Shown in pieces: positions 51,701 through 63,055 of a stretch of DNA of 64,000 nucleotides. Each line of letters opens with the position of its first letter. Position 1 is the stretch's first letter. Made by a program: the position numbers and the translations under genes. Under the pieces are notes generated by a model. It made no database searches and had not been told where the DNA came from. It worked only from the letters and a program-made list of their open reading frames with translations. Origin of the DNA: Spizellomyces punctatus DAOM BR117 (lineage: Eukaryota; Chytridiomycota; Chytridiomycetes; Spizellomycetales; Spizellomycetaceae); the NCBI RefSeq assembly GCF_000182565.1, contig NW_015971554.1, positions 462,680 through 526,679 of the forward strand, in the 5' to 3' direction.

Positions 51701-52318
51701 ATTGAAGCTGTCATGACTCTCCACGATGATTATCAAGATGCGCTGTTGACAGAATTGATGCTTTCACACCTGGGAATGGTGAAGGTAACTAAAGTGACAG
51801 GCAATCTTCTTGCACCCGATGCACCATTGATCTAATTTTCCATACAGGTGTTTAGAAAGCTGATGTCTATATGTATAGACTTCTGCATCTTTTCGCATTC
51901 ATATACGCGCTTCAAAGCGCCGTACACGTTCGTTGCTGGAAAGGCGCCTTCCGAGTATGGCATCCCGGACAATCTAGCTCACTCATCACACCCATCTGCG
52001 ATACCTGATCCCCTCTCTGACGCATACATATCTGCAACTGGTGGAACAGTTCTGAATGCCGAGAACGCAAACCAAACGCTGAAAGAGTTGGAAACTACGT
52101 TCGTACACCAGATGCGGACGTTAATTGACACCTTGAAGCACCATGCGACCACCGACGATTATCTGTTTGGCAACTTTGCGACGAGACTAGATTACAACCT
52201 GTATTACGCAAGGCTTCCACCGGATCTATCCATTGTGGTTCAGGTGCCAATGGAGGAACCAGATTTGCTAAATTCGGCCATACCGGACGAATATGGCACA
52301 TCGTCGCGTCCAATGTAA
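48752..52318 (+). CDS. TUBGCP2: gamma-tubulin complex component 2 (GCP2/Spc97)
   Basis: Core subunit of the gamma-tubulin small complex that nucleates microtubules. The N-terminus MSDQLRRQVSFDETDLSELE is followed by low-complexity exons, then the GRIP1 region: YGEQEKLVIHDLLYVLMGLK, NLEVVERFIDSHSKFEHGRV, QHALAATMRSLVK, YTVMLRTWINSGEIIDPYDE, FMVQEKRG, RHSFVPDFLKPYEEKILHAG and KYLNVVREC. The GRIP2 (gamma-tubulin-binding) part includes SIKHFYLLEQSDFLVHFLDV, LHYDVPFPTSLIINKKVLVK and MLHFIQQYMYHVGYEVIEP. The SIKHFYLLEQ text favours GCP2 over GCP3. TAA at 52316-52318. More than ten introns. Confidence 0.93.
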
Positions 52319-52456
52319 TTTTGATTAATACCATATGGTATTCTCTTGTAAATAATAAGAATGTGTTTATAAAAAGGTAACCCCTTAAGATGTAAATGGT
52401 CATGATAGTTTACAAGGTGCTCACGCACAATAACGGTACTTCGCAGCTGTCGTGCC

Positions 52457-53116
52457 TTAGGCTAATCCTTGCCGCTTCAAACGGGCCAGCTGCACTTTAG
52501 CCTTGCTCTTCAGATATTTCTTTTGCCTTTTTGGGATTTCAACAGGATACGGATCTATGCCACGCCTGTGAATGCATGGTCAGTATCTACTCACAGAACT
52601 AACGGGGACAACACAGGAACAGTCTCTACTCACTTGTACCATTCTCTCCATCCCATTATATACTTGCGGTGTGTGCACTTTACTCCCAATTCTTTCTCCA
52701 TTTGGTCTGCTGTTACCGTGAAAAGGTGTTCCCAGCTCTTGAACTTGTCTGCATATGAATCACATCCCCGGCCAATCGCGGTGAGGAACGTTTTCGGGTC
52801 AGTGAACGGACCTGTTAAATAATTACTCGATCGTCAGATCACACAGATCACCGGGTATTCGAGAAAGGAACTCACCTCTGGTTTTCGGAACAAAGGTAGC
52901 CTTCTCCTTTGCAGGCAATTCAACGTATTGTGTGGCGAGATTCCAGTTCGCTATGGGCGCCGTCATTGAAATCCGTTCTTGTTTGAATTCCGTACTTTGA
53001 GTGCGTGAGGTTACAGAAAAGCATCGTTGCATAGGAAGAGGGGAGTAAGTGGCAATAGAGCAAAGAGCCCTAACGGCCGTGGCTCGTTGCAGCCGCTGTA
53101 TAAGCTGAAGAGACAT
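52457..53116 (-). CDS. mitochondrial small ribosomal subunit protein mS41 (IGR-motif, Fyv4)
   Basis: Component of the fungal mitochondrial small ribosomal subunit. The start MSLQLIQRLQRATAVRAL is a basic, amphipathic presequence. The IGR domain is in the second and third exons: FLTAIGRGCDSYADKF, then LFTVTADQMEKELGVKCTHR and KYIMGWREWYKRG. The C-terminus is Lys/Arg-rich, ending RLKRQGLA with TAA at 52457-52459. An upstream in-frame ATG at 53185 would add 23 residues that would weaken the targeting signal. Divergent from the OXLD1-type gene. Confidence 0.88.
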
Positions 53117-53748
53117 TTGCCAAACAAAATTGTAAATGGGCAGACTATCGGAGACGCAGGATGGCCAGCGAGCGTTGGGAACCATGGCAACAAAAATCAG
53201 TCACGTGAATACCAGCATTGGTGGACCAGGATGAAGTGAGCTACAGTAGCTATGAGGTGTACTGGAAGCCAACGATAGTAATGCAGGCGAGGACTGCAAG
53301 CAACTGCCGTTCCGACCAACCTTTGATGACTGACGGGTTTAACACGACATATATTTGGCCACGTTTGAAACTATACTGGCCTTTAACACCAATGATAAAC
53401 ATAGAATATACTATGATGCTTTAGGAATTGGGTTGACTCCTATACTCCTCCGACTTTGCCTAAATGCCCCCGGTGGTTCGCTACCAGGTCAATGACATGA
53501 AAAGCGCCCAACAATCGATTATATCAGGATGGTGCTAGTAAATAAAGTGAAGGGGGATAAGCATGTACGTGGATTGAGAAACTGCAGATGACTTAAGTTG
53601 ACAAGGCTCTGCAAAGATGAACGGAATGTCCTCCATCGTTTAAAAACCCAAAGTGATCGTTGCTTACTCATAGATTATGCAACCTGGATGAGTCACCATC
53701 TTTTGAACCATTTGAACGTCCATCACCTCACAAGATGCTTGGAACTCC
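53117..53748. promoter_or_regulatory. bidirectional promoter region mS41 / OXLD1-type gene with TCACGTGA
   Basis: 632 bp between divergent mitochondrial genes. The palindrome TCACGTGA is at 53201-53208, 85 bp upstream of the mS41 start. No gene is supported; open frames here are short. Confidence 0.45.
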
Positions 53749-54536
53749 ATGGGTCGACTGCAAGCGACATGCTCTACCATTGGTTACATTCACAGACGTC
53801 CAAACAATGCTCTGCCACCTTTCCAGCTTTTTCGTCATCTATCTGCAGCAGCTTCGCTTGCCGACAGATATCGATACTACGACTTGATATTGGAACAGGT
53901 ACACGAGCGTTTTCCCTTTTTTCCATCCCTTACACATAGCTGACAAAGTCATTTGCTCGTTAGCCCCATAGCCATCAGTTTGATCCCACAAGGCTTCGGA
54001 ACGTGAATGTTCGTTCTGAAGGATCTGACACCCCAGATCTTCCTGAGGCTTTCTTACGCCCGCCGACTTTCAAGCAACGTCATCCCGCCACCGATATTAC
54101 CCCAGATACTCAACCTCAACTACTAGATGAAAACAATGTGAAGAAAAATGTTGTTGAAGCAGCCTCTGACGAAGAGTTGGCACGGCTGGAAGAAGAGGAG
54201 AGAAATCTCGTTCAACCTGAAGCTCCAACAAATTGTTGCATGTCTGGATGTGTTCACTGGTAGGCCGCTTGGTTCATCTTGAGTCAGTTACGTCGATAAC
54301 TCTGCGTTCTGGTGACACGCTTCTTTTAAAGTGTATGGGATTTGTATCAGGAGGACATGGACGATTATCAAACCTCAAAACGTAAAATTCGCGATCGTCG
54401 TAGGGAACTATTGCTAGCTGCAGGGAGAGAAGAAGAAGCTGCTCAGGAACTGCAGGAAGAGACACCTCCGGAAGACATGATAGATCCTGGCATGAAAGCA
54501 TTCTTAGAAATGGAAAAGAGAATGCAAGAAAGATAG
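53749..54536 (+). CDS. oxidoreductase-like domain (OXLD1-type) mitochondrial protein
   Basis: The domain (Pfam oxidoreductase-like) has an invariant CC-x-SGC-x-x-C pattern, seen as NCCMSGCVH in one exon and CVWDLYQEDMDDY in the next, giving the usual C-C-S-G-C-V-H-C-V-W. Family members are mitochondrial and of unknown biochemical role. The first exon from 53749 (MGRLQATCSTIGYIHRRP) is basic and could be a presequence, joined by a GTACAC-TAG intron to PHSHQFDPTRLR. The C-terminus is charged coiled coil ending EMEKRMQER, TAG at 54534-54536. The start is the least certain part. Confidence 0.78.
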
Positions 54537-54608
54537 ACTCTTGCAGGCGAATGCCATCATAGAATGAAAAGGAGAGGGACGCACTGAGACGTTGTTTAGA
54601 CTTTTTTT

Positions 54609-56888
54609 CTATTGAAACCGCAACACCCTTGTTGTTGGAGCGCCGGGGGACTTTACTCGCAACGATACAACCAACGGCAAGTGATCTGATGGGTGGTGCG
54701 CGTTGGGGAAACCCACAGTCCTCGAGATATACTCTCTATCTACACTCGAAAGCAGTCCAGTCACACTCAAAGTGTTGGTCGAATACCATACATAATCGAT
54801 GACACCCTTAAATTGGGGCGTGAAATTGGTGAACTCTAGCTCTCCCGTATGGGAGTACGCAGATTTGAGCGCGAACTTGTGCTGCAGACCCTCTGATGTG
54901 TATGGACCGTATGTATACGTTCCAAAGTCCTCATGGTCCTGAGGTACTCGACCGCTCGACAGGAACTCGTATACGCCCGAATCTGGCAGTGAGTTGAAAT
55001 CTCCGCATATTAAAAGAGGTACCCGTGCAACATCTTGCGAATTTCTTGCTGCGTCTTTTGGTGCATTCCGCGACCATGTGTTACCCAACCTCTCCAACTC
55101 TTCCATCAGCATCGCAGTTTGGACGAGCTTGACGTCCTTGTACGATGGGTCCCAATGTAGATGTGCGTTGGCGGTCAATATACGGCCATGGGTCTCCTTG
55201 TTCTCCAACAGTGCCACAACTGCGATGTTGTCCTTTATCATCACTCTGTTGAACACGTCTTCCGCCTTCCGCAGCTCCGGCCTCTGCATTGCGAATTGTT
55301 GAAATTCGATGCAATGCTTCTCAACGAGGAAAAATCTAAAAAGATATCACCGATCAGAATCATTCCTCAGAAGATACTAGCGATTGTTAGATGCATACTT
55401 GTTGGCTTTCCAGAAAGTCGCACATCCGTCAACTTGTCTTCGTTCGTACTCTGCCATCGTTCGCGCTCGTGACTTCGGGAAGAAGACACCTTCATAGCCG
55501 CCCAATTGCGATAATTGATCTCGGAAAAAATCTTCATACTGGTCCATTTGCATTTCCTGTATGGCAAAACCATCATCATAATTAGACAATATATAGCAAA
55601 AGCTCGCGTAAGCTGATAACACCAACCTGTAGGCACACGATGTCCGCACTATAGTTTAGAATATCTTGCAGGAGAAGATCTTTCCGGTAATCCCAGTTGA
55701 GAGCCCAAGACGGAGTGTAGGCATACGCTTGGGGAGTTGCGTACTTTTCACAAAGGATGTTGTAACACATGACAGTGAAGGTATCTACGATGCAATTGGA
55801 GAAGTCAATTCACAATTCCAGAGACTTGCAGGTTACTGCACGAACCTTTCGAGTCTGCTGTGTACTCATCTTCCAAGGGAATCCATTCACGATCAGCCGG
55901 AGGTGGACCAACTACAACGGAATTAATCATTCGTATGCTGCAGCTCGCGGAGTAATGAACTTCATCATTGATAGTTACCAGGGCACATCTCTCGCAGATA
56001 GGTGACGACCGCATTCGTCCCTTCCTTCTGAATCATTGAACCCACTGGCTCATTGAGTGGATTGCCTTCCAACCCGAGAGTTTCGAGCTGAAAGAGTTGT
56101 CCCAGTTCCGGCGGAAGGAAAGTCAATTCATTGTCAAATAGTAATAGCTCCCGTAGGCTGACGAGCATGCCCAGTTCTGACGGTACTGACGATAGGCGAT
56201 TTCCAGATAGATCCAGAACCACCAAGTTGGTCAGCTTTGCAATTTCGGGCGATAGTGAGGCCAACGCGTTGTGATTCAGATAGAGGGTTGTGAGAAATGT
56301 GTAGCCGAAAAGATTTCTGCTGATATTCTTCATTTGCATTCCTCCCAAGTCGATAATGGTCCATTGCGACGCCTTGGCTGACGGGTCGACGGTACTGCCC
56401 ACGCAGGAGGTATTGCCATTACTCTCTGAATTCGACATCCCGGTTCGGGCAGCAGCCGCAGCGACGCGTGCGTGATGATGTGGAGATGCAGCTTGCCTTG
56501 ACAGTATGACGGAGTCCATCTGCTTTTGATGATGCGGCCCAGCGACTTGGCCGCTGACACTCGCACCCACCGAGTTGATTGCTGGCACAGCTGTGGTCGC
56601 AGCGTGCGAAAGGTGCTGTTGATACGTCGGTATCGCATGGTTGAGCTGTGGAGACTGCAATACGTGCCCAGGCAGTTTCTGCCCGAGATGGATGTGATTT
56701 GGATACCGATGTGGTATGGAGGAGTACATTTGGCCCTGGTTTCCATATGCACCTCCACCGTACGCTGGAGATGAGGGCGTTGGCGTTATTGTGCTGGTGT
56801 GAGCTGGAGATCCTGGAGTATTGTAAGGAAAGAATCCTTGCGCTCCCAGGGAGTATGAGTAAGGGTTTCGGTCCTCTTTATCTGCCAT
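54609..56888 (-). CDS. CCR4: CCR4 deadenylase (CNOT6), LRR plus EEP nuclease
   Basis: Catalytic subunit of the CCR4-NOT complex that removes mRNA poly(A) tails. The first exon carries a Gln/His/Pro/Ser-rich N-terminus, then leucine-rich repeats that bind CAF1 (LFGYTFLTTLYLNHNALASL; LDLSGNRLSSVPSELGMLVS). The endonuclease/exonuclease/phosphatase domain includes FTVMCYNILCEKYATPQAY, DIVCLQEMQMDQYEDFF, RILTANAHLHWDPSYKDVKL, LLICGDFNSLPDSGVYEFL and HHPSDHLPLVV, with the catalytic Glu, Asp and His residues expected in these motifs. Three or four introns; stop at 54609-54611. Divergent from PWP2. Confidence 0.95.
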
Positions 56889-57687
56889 TGCAATAGACGA
56901 ACGGCGCTAGGCGAGATGGTGGTTGCGTCGTTGTTCGGTGAGGGTTTTCCACGGTCGACAGCAAGCGAGGGCGAATCAGTGTCTGGTTCGCCCAACTTGT
57001 TTGGCTTTCCAGTTGAAGTTTGTGGTTGCAGGTGGCAAAAGTAAATTTCATGCCGCTCGACCTCGAAGCAGCCGGTATATATACGGCGCAGTTGCCAAAT
57101 GAATCAAAAGAGCTTCCGATTCCAAAGGTACCTGTAGCGCCGTCTTGCTTACTGCATATGTGTCGGGTGCGAGTAACGGGTGCGTTTTTTGTTAAAAAGG
57201 TGTTCTATCGTCGGCCCTTTTCCCCAATATAAAAAACGTACCACCAAAAAAAGAACGAGTGATGGAATCCGCAAGCACAGCTTTCTCGAAAGCAAACGCA
57301 AACGATCTTCTCTCTCTCTTTCCTTCTTCTCCAGTTGCCTTGAATGCCCTTGATTTACGGTGTTTTTCTCGCCTTGATTGACCTGATTTTTGCGTGCAGC
57401 TCAAAACACAACTCCCAAAGCGTCACAATCATGACCCTTCGCCAAGCCACAGTCACGATCACGTGATACACTGATCTTGACCAAGCATTTGATTATTCTT
57501 TTTGTTCGGAGTTACAACGACCGAACAGATCGACCAGAGATCCACCATTGTTTGACGACAAAGGACTTATTGTACAGAAGGGAGGGACGCTGGCGGAAAC
57601 TGGTCTTGTAAAGAGTCGTCTGTGTTTCAAGGTCTCTGTATTGTCGTTTTTCTGTCGCTTGTGCTGGGCCAGTTCCGTCCTTGCAAC
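56889..57687. promoter_or_regulatory. bidirectional promoter region CCR4 / PWP2 with TCACGTGA
   Basis: 799 bp between divergent starts. The palindrome TCACGTGA is at 57459-57466. Open frames here lack motifs. Both genes are general RNA-processing factors. Confidence 0.45.
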
Positions 57688-60617
57688 ATGAAGTTAAACT
57701 ACAAAGTGAGTGAACATAAAGATACCCCTCTTCTTCTTTTGTCGCGTATGATAACAGGTGTATTGACTTTCCCATTTTGTGATGTATAGTTTTCCAACCT
57801 GTGTGGGACGGTCTACAAGAGAGGGAATGTCATTTTCACACCCGATGGGAACTCAGTCGTCAGCCCCGTAGGAAACCGGGTAACAGTTTTTGATCTCGTG
57901 AGGTACGTTAATAGTGGAGGAAGGAGGAAACTGGCACTGGTTCCGCCTAATATTAACGGTACGCATACTTTTCCTACAGCAATAAGTCCCACACACTGCC
58001 GTTTGAGAACAGAAAAGACATTGTCCGCCTCGCTCTGTCACCAAATGGCTCACTTTTGATTACAGTCGACGAAGACGGCCGGGCACTTTTGGTGAATTTC
58101 CAGCGACAAGTAGTACTTCACCACTTCAATTTCAAAACGCCCGTTCGCGATCTAGTGTTCAGCCCTGACGGTCGCTATCTAGCTGTTACTCACGAGAAAC
58201 ATGTACATGTCTGGCGGACACCCGGGTTTACTCTCGAGTTTGCTCCGTTTATCCTACATCGAAAATATCCCGGACACTACGATGATGTAGTCCACCTTTC
58301 TTGGTCGCCTGATTCACGATTTTTCCTTACTGGAAGTAAAGATATGACTGCAAGGCTGTATGCTGTAGATCCAATAGAAGGATTTCATGGGGCGGTCTTA
58401 GCCGGGCATCGTGATACTGTTGTCGGTGCGTGGTTCTCGAAAGATGTGAATACTGTATATACTGTGGGTAAAGATGGGGCCTTGTTTGAATGGAATATGA
58501 AGGAGGAAATGGAAGGGGAGGATGAGTCTGGAATGAACGGGGAGGAGCCAGCAACAGCAAAGAAAAGGAAAGTGGGAGATGGGGAAAGAATCAGGGTGAA
58601 GAAATGGCGAACATCAGCACGACATTACTTCAATCAAAACCACGCGAAGGTGGTAAGTGTAGCGTTCCATGCCGCCTCAAGTCTACTGGTAGTAGGCTTT
58701 ACCTCTGGTATCTTTGGAATCTGGGAGCTGCCTGATTTCACAAACATCCACACACTGAGGTAGGCATATATGCCATGGAAATCAGTACCTCACCCACGCA
58801 CTAATATCGATTGTCCCCAGTATATCCCAAAAGAAAATCACAGCTACGGCCATTAACTCATCTGGGGAATGGCTGGCATTTGGATCGTCTGCTCTTGGAC
58901 AGCTTCTCGTGTGGGAGTGGCAGTCTGAGTCATACGTTTTGAAGCAACAAGGGCATCACCATGAGATGAGCTGTTTGTCTTACTCGCAAGATGGACAATT
59001 TGTGATAACTGGAGGAGACGACGGGAAAGTGAAACTATGGAATACGCAGACTGGGTTCTGCTTTGTAACCTTCACGGAACATTCTGCCGGTGTCACGGCG
59101 GTCGAATTTGCAAAGCAAGGTCAAATAGTGTTTTCAGCCTCGTTGGATGGAACCGTACGAGCTTTCGACCTCATTAGATATCGGAACTTTCGGACATTCA
59201 CGACGCCAACTCCTGTTCAATTTTCGTGCTTAGCGGTTGATCCGAGTGGAGAAGTCGTTTGTGCAGGGAGCTCTGATACATTTGAGATTTTTGTATGGTC
59301 AGTGCAAACTGGAAAGCTGCTGGATATTCTCACAGGCCACGAAGGACCTGTGAGTCACCTCACCTTCTCACCTTCTGAGGGCATACTGGCCTCGGGCTCC
59401 TGGGATAAAACCGTCCGGATGTGGGATGTGTTTGGCAAAGATCGGGCGCAAGAAGCCATGGAACACCAAGCCGAGGTCATTTCCATTGCGTATCGTCCAG
59501 ATGGAAAAGTCCTGGCTGCTTCAACATTAGATGGTCAGGTTAGCCTCTGGAATGTGAATGAAGGGAAGCAGGTTGGCTCGATAGAAGGGCGAAAGCATAT
59601 TTCCGGAGGTCGTAAAGCGGATGATCGCATGACTGCTGCGAACAACTCGGCTGGAAAACACTTCACTTCCATATGCTTCACGGCGGACGGGACCGGACTA
59701 ATCGCTGGAGGCAACTCAAAGTATGTGTGTATATATGACGTGCCAACCAAGGTGCTTCTGAAGCGATTCCAGATTTCCCAAAACCTGTCAATGGATGGTA
59801 TGCAAGAGTTTCTAAATAGTAAGAACATGACGGAGGCTGGACCGAAGGACTTGATCGATGACACCGGGGACCTCAGCGACCTAGAAGATCGAATGGACAC
59901 AAGTTTACCCGGTGTGATAAAGGGCGATGCCAGTCTGCGAAAGACGCGACCACTGGCGCGAACCAAAGGCGTTCGGTTTTCTCCTACTGGACGATCATGG
60001 GCTGCAGCTTCAACGGAGGGTCTTCTCATCTATTTCCTCGATGAAACCCTCTTGTTTGATCCTTTCGATCTTGAACTTGACATCACGCCGGACGCGATCA
60101 TGGAAGCATTGCGAGACAAGGAATATCTTCGATCTTTAGTCATGAGTTTCAGGCTGGGTGAAAGGCCAATCATACAAAAAGTATATGATAACATTCCAGC
60201 AGATGAGATCATGCTGATAGCACGGGAGCTTCCAGTGAAGTACTTGGAGAGAATGCTGAAGTTTGTGATTACATATATGGAGGCAAGCCCGCGAATCCAG
60301 TTCAATCTCATGTGGGCCACAACGCTGTTAAAGTATCATGGCCGATATTTGAAAGACCACAGCGTTGAATTCGCGAGTGTCCTACGCGGGTTGCAAAAGG
60401 GGATGTCGAAAATGTATGAGGATCTCGGGAAAGTGTAAGTAACCTCCTATTGCACATGTGCAAAATGCCGATCGAGTCTGACTATTCGTTGTTTTAAAGT
60501 TGCAACGATAATACCTACACGATGGGATACCTATTAAATGCTCACAAGCAAAAGCTAGCAGAAGGGCCCACCGAAGTCGTACAGATGGAGGAAGTCAGTA
60601 TGGATATGGTAATATAG
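57688..60617 (+). CDS. PWP2: PWP2 (UTP1), WD40 small-subunit processome protein
   Basis: Nucleolar UTP-B subunit needed for 18S pre-rRNA processing. The first coding exon is 18 nt (MKLNYK), then FSNLCGTVYKRGNVIFTPDG. Two WD40 propellers follow: VHLSWSPDSRFFLTGSKDMT, RDTVVGAWFSKDVNTVYTVG, EMSCLSYSQDGQFVITGGDD, LTGHEGPVSHLTFSPSEGIL and ASGSWDKTVRMWDV. Then KTRPLARTKGVRFSPTGRSW and the C-terminal helical domain (ERPIIQKVYDNIPADEIMLI; ASVLRGLQKGMSKMYEDLGK). A final exon adds CNDNTYTMGYLLN and ends MEEVSMDMVI, TAG at 60615-60617. Confidence 0.95.
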
Positions 60618-61018
60618 CGGGATGATTTAGGCAGACAAAGTTGTGTTTGGTACACCAGTTGTTGGTATCTACGTAGAATTGCATATTGAAATCGTTAGCG
60701 GCAGCAAGCATCCTTCGTAAATAGATGTATTTATATTTGTGAGCGCACTGTAACACATGAAGCCCAGGCAATTTCATTATTGACCCGTCATCAGGCAGAA
60801 AAGAAGCGGGAGCCAACCATGTGTCCATTACTAGTGCTACAATTCTAATCACACCAATGATTGCTACAGATAATCTAACCTGCACCGGTTGTCCTGCCAT
60901 CTAGCGGGCCCTGCACACGGCACTGCCTAGCCTTCAAAGCCAAAAGATGACTTTTGTGAGATGGAGAGGACAAGGACCCGTCTTCATCGATTTGATAAGA
61001 GGTATACTCCCATCAGAT
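60618..61018. other. convergent intergenic region, PWP2 / TMEM70-like
   Basis: About 400 bp holding the two 3' flanks. A 101-codon open frame on the minus strand (60595-60900) overlaps the PWP2 end and lacks motifs. Nothing else is seen. Confidence 0.5.
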
Positions 61019-61879
61019 TTATGATGCCAAAGTTCCAGTTTGATCGTCATCAGATTCGGCAACCTTCGGGCTTTGCCTTTTAATCTGATCCCAAAATCCT
61101 CCCAACAGCGGATCACCTTTGACAACGCTGGGATCTACAAAGAAACCCCTCTTTTTTCCTCTAACATCTGGTACTGTTTCCCATACTTGCGTCACCCAGC
61201 CGGGTTTATAGCGAAGACGGGACAACGGGACCACAGTCTCACGACGTGCACCCCAGAGAGTGCGGGTTTCGAATGCAAAGAGTTCCGCAAGGGAGTGATT
61301 TTTGCCTGCCCCTCCAGGCTGCTGTTGCGGTGGGTACCTATAGAGTTTGGTCACATAGTTTTTTGATAATACGTGTAGGACAATCCACGGTATGGCCGAT
61401 GTTGCTCCCACTGTCATAAATTTGTTGTCATACGGACCGTGAGATTCTGTTGTCATATCTCTTTTTTCTCATTATAGACTGCAGTTGCACTTACGCCAAG
61501 GAAGTAGTTGTGGGAGCGTTACAACACTCTTCTCGAGGATCCACGGCAAGCTTACAAGCGGGACCACAGTCATCGCTCCAGCAAACAGCCTGCAACGATG
61601 TATCCAGCTGTTGAGCGAGCCGGTGTATATCAGTGTTCTACCACCTTCCCCAGAGCTGATATTCCCAAAAAAGGTGTAGTCTCCAGAGGCTCCTAGGCGA
61701 TCAGTGTTGTGGGAGCCATGCTGAGATTTGTGTATGACGGTCGCGGAAGACGGTGGTCGGGAGGAAGGTATGGGGCTTCGGGAGGCAGAGGAACTAGACC
61801 TTGCAGGTACCGCAAGATTGCACAGCTGAATATGGACAACCCTCCGGCCGCATAGAAATCGCACGGCTACAGGGTGCAT
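61019..61879 (-). CDS. TMEM70-like mitochondrial inner-membrane assembly factor
   Basis: Animal TMEM70 assists ATP synthase (c-ring) and complex I assembly. The first exon encodes a basic, Ser-rich N-terminus (MHPVAVRFLCGRR), then GRTLIYTGSLNSWIHRCRLF and a first membrane segment (AGAMTVVPLVSLPWILEKS); human TMEM70 has GRLIYTGNMARAVFGVK at the same place. A GTAAGT-CAG intron joins to SHGPYDNKFMTVGATSAIPW, a second hydrophobic segment (IVLHVLSKNYVTKLY), matching VLLHFITKGYVIRLY of TMEM70. A soluble C-terminus ends GTLAS, TAA at 61019-61021. Related TMEM186/223 proteins are alternatives. The start may be 61933. Confidence 0.75.
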
Positions 61880-61940
61880 TTCCAAAAGGACGTCCAAACT
61901 CGCCAGATCTGGAAAAGCCCTCACGGTTATCATCCAGCAG

Positions 61941-61947
61941 TCACGTG
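61941..61947. promoter_or_regulatory. TCACGTG E-box upstream of the TMEM70-like gene
   Basis: TCACGTG lies 62 bp before the 61879 start (8 bp before the alternative start at 61933). In yeasts this core is bound by the bHLH factor Cbf1. Function here is inferred. Confidence 0.35.
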
Positions 61948-62130
61948 CCTTGGTTGGACTGTGATATTATGGTGCGGAGCCGATGGGTATTGGCACTAGT
62001 ACAAAGATTCCAACCAATTTAATCATAATTTTACTCGATTTAGACTCATGAACTATGGTTTGATCCACAAAATCCTATATAAGTCATCGTCCATTTTCCC
62101 AGGCTTTCATCTTTTTCTACAGATATCATC

Positions 62131-62607
62131 ATGCCACCAAAGAAGAAGCAAAAGCTTGAAAAACTTGACAAACCCACTTTACATACCTGCAACAAGACTT
62201 CCTTTGCAAAAGCTTTCCTGCCAAACTATCACCAATGGCTTTGAGATTACATCACCATCATCCATCAACTTGCTGATCATGCTTCCCATGCTCTCAAATT
62301 CTACATCCTATCTGCACCAACCTTTCCCACAGTAAATGAAGATACAATCGAAGCCATCCTGTATCTTCTCAACAAGGCGGAGGCTTGGCAACCAAGAACG
62401 GATGCAAAGAAGGTGATATGCAGATGCTTGTTGCCATATGTTCAACGGTACTGCCAAATTGTCAGCTTCTTTCACCCAAATCTATGAGGCAAGCAGCAGT
62501 CAATCAATTACCTGACAGTGAGTATGATGACAAACCTGAAGGTCAACATTCAAGAACATTTCATGATGATGCTGTGTAACGTCAATCGACCAGATTGCTC
62601 TAGTTGA
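62131..62607 (+). pseudogene. N-terminal fragment of a Fanzor-like protein, with in-frame stops
   Basis: The frame from ATG 62131 begins with a basic, NLS-like stretch (MPPKKKQKLEKL). It continues through TGA at 62242-62244, then DYITIIHQLADHASHALKFY and ILSAPTFPTVNEDTIEAILY, resembling the helical N-terminal segment of Fanzor proteins. A second TGA is at 62485-62487 and a third at 62605-62607, after VNIQEHFMMMLCNVNR. Neither internal stop sits in an obvious intron, so I call it broken. Similarity is judged from memory of the family pattern. Confidence 0.55.
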
Positions 62608-63055
62608 CATTTTTCTTGTGAATTGTTGGGCCCTGCGAGAGGGCTGTATAAAGACTTTGTTGTTAATACAAGATAAAGGGGACTATTGATAGTTCCTCGC
62701 GTTGCTAACTAGGCTAGTTGTTCTTCTAGTTTTTCCTTGCTTGCTGCCCTCCTTCCTGAGGGGTTTTGGAGCAGCGCTCTTTTTATGCTTGCTCCCTCCT
62801 TCAGCAGGGCGTTGGCCTGAGATTTCCCGCCTCCGCTGGTGCGGTCCCTCTTGCACCAATCGGAAGTGATTGGCGCTAGCAAATAAAGGGACAAATAATC
62901 TTCTAACTACGGGGCCGCCGCGGAACCGAACGACTTTGACAGGTCATCAGCATGGCGGGGCTTACATAATCTAACTACTGTTACGTGCTGTGCCATACTT
63001 TGGCCATACATGGCTACATGATCACTATAGCTATATATGGTGATGTGAGGGCAAG
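62608..63055. other. sequence of unknown origin between the two Fanzor-like fragments
   Basis: About 450-500 bp without similarity to the flanking coding fragments. It has a TATA-like TGTATAAAG at about 62642, pyrimidine-rich plus-strand tracts and a short inverted repeat (CCAATC/GATTGG) near 62856-62873. The TGTTGG...CAACA-type edge at about 62622 resembles an LTR end, but I found no matching other end or target duplication. Confidence 0.35.

Noticed and set aside
62709-62894. Minus-strand 61-codon open frame between the Fanzor-like fragments
   Set aside because: Low-complexity Lys/Ala/Glu/Arg composition, no motif, no splice context; probably chance in a pyrimidine-rich tract.
62608-63055. 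Solo LTR interpretation of the segment between the Fanzor-like fragments
   Set aside because: One TGTTGG edge and a TATA-like box are suggestive, but no second terminus or target-site duplication was found.
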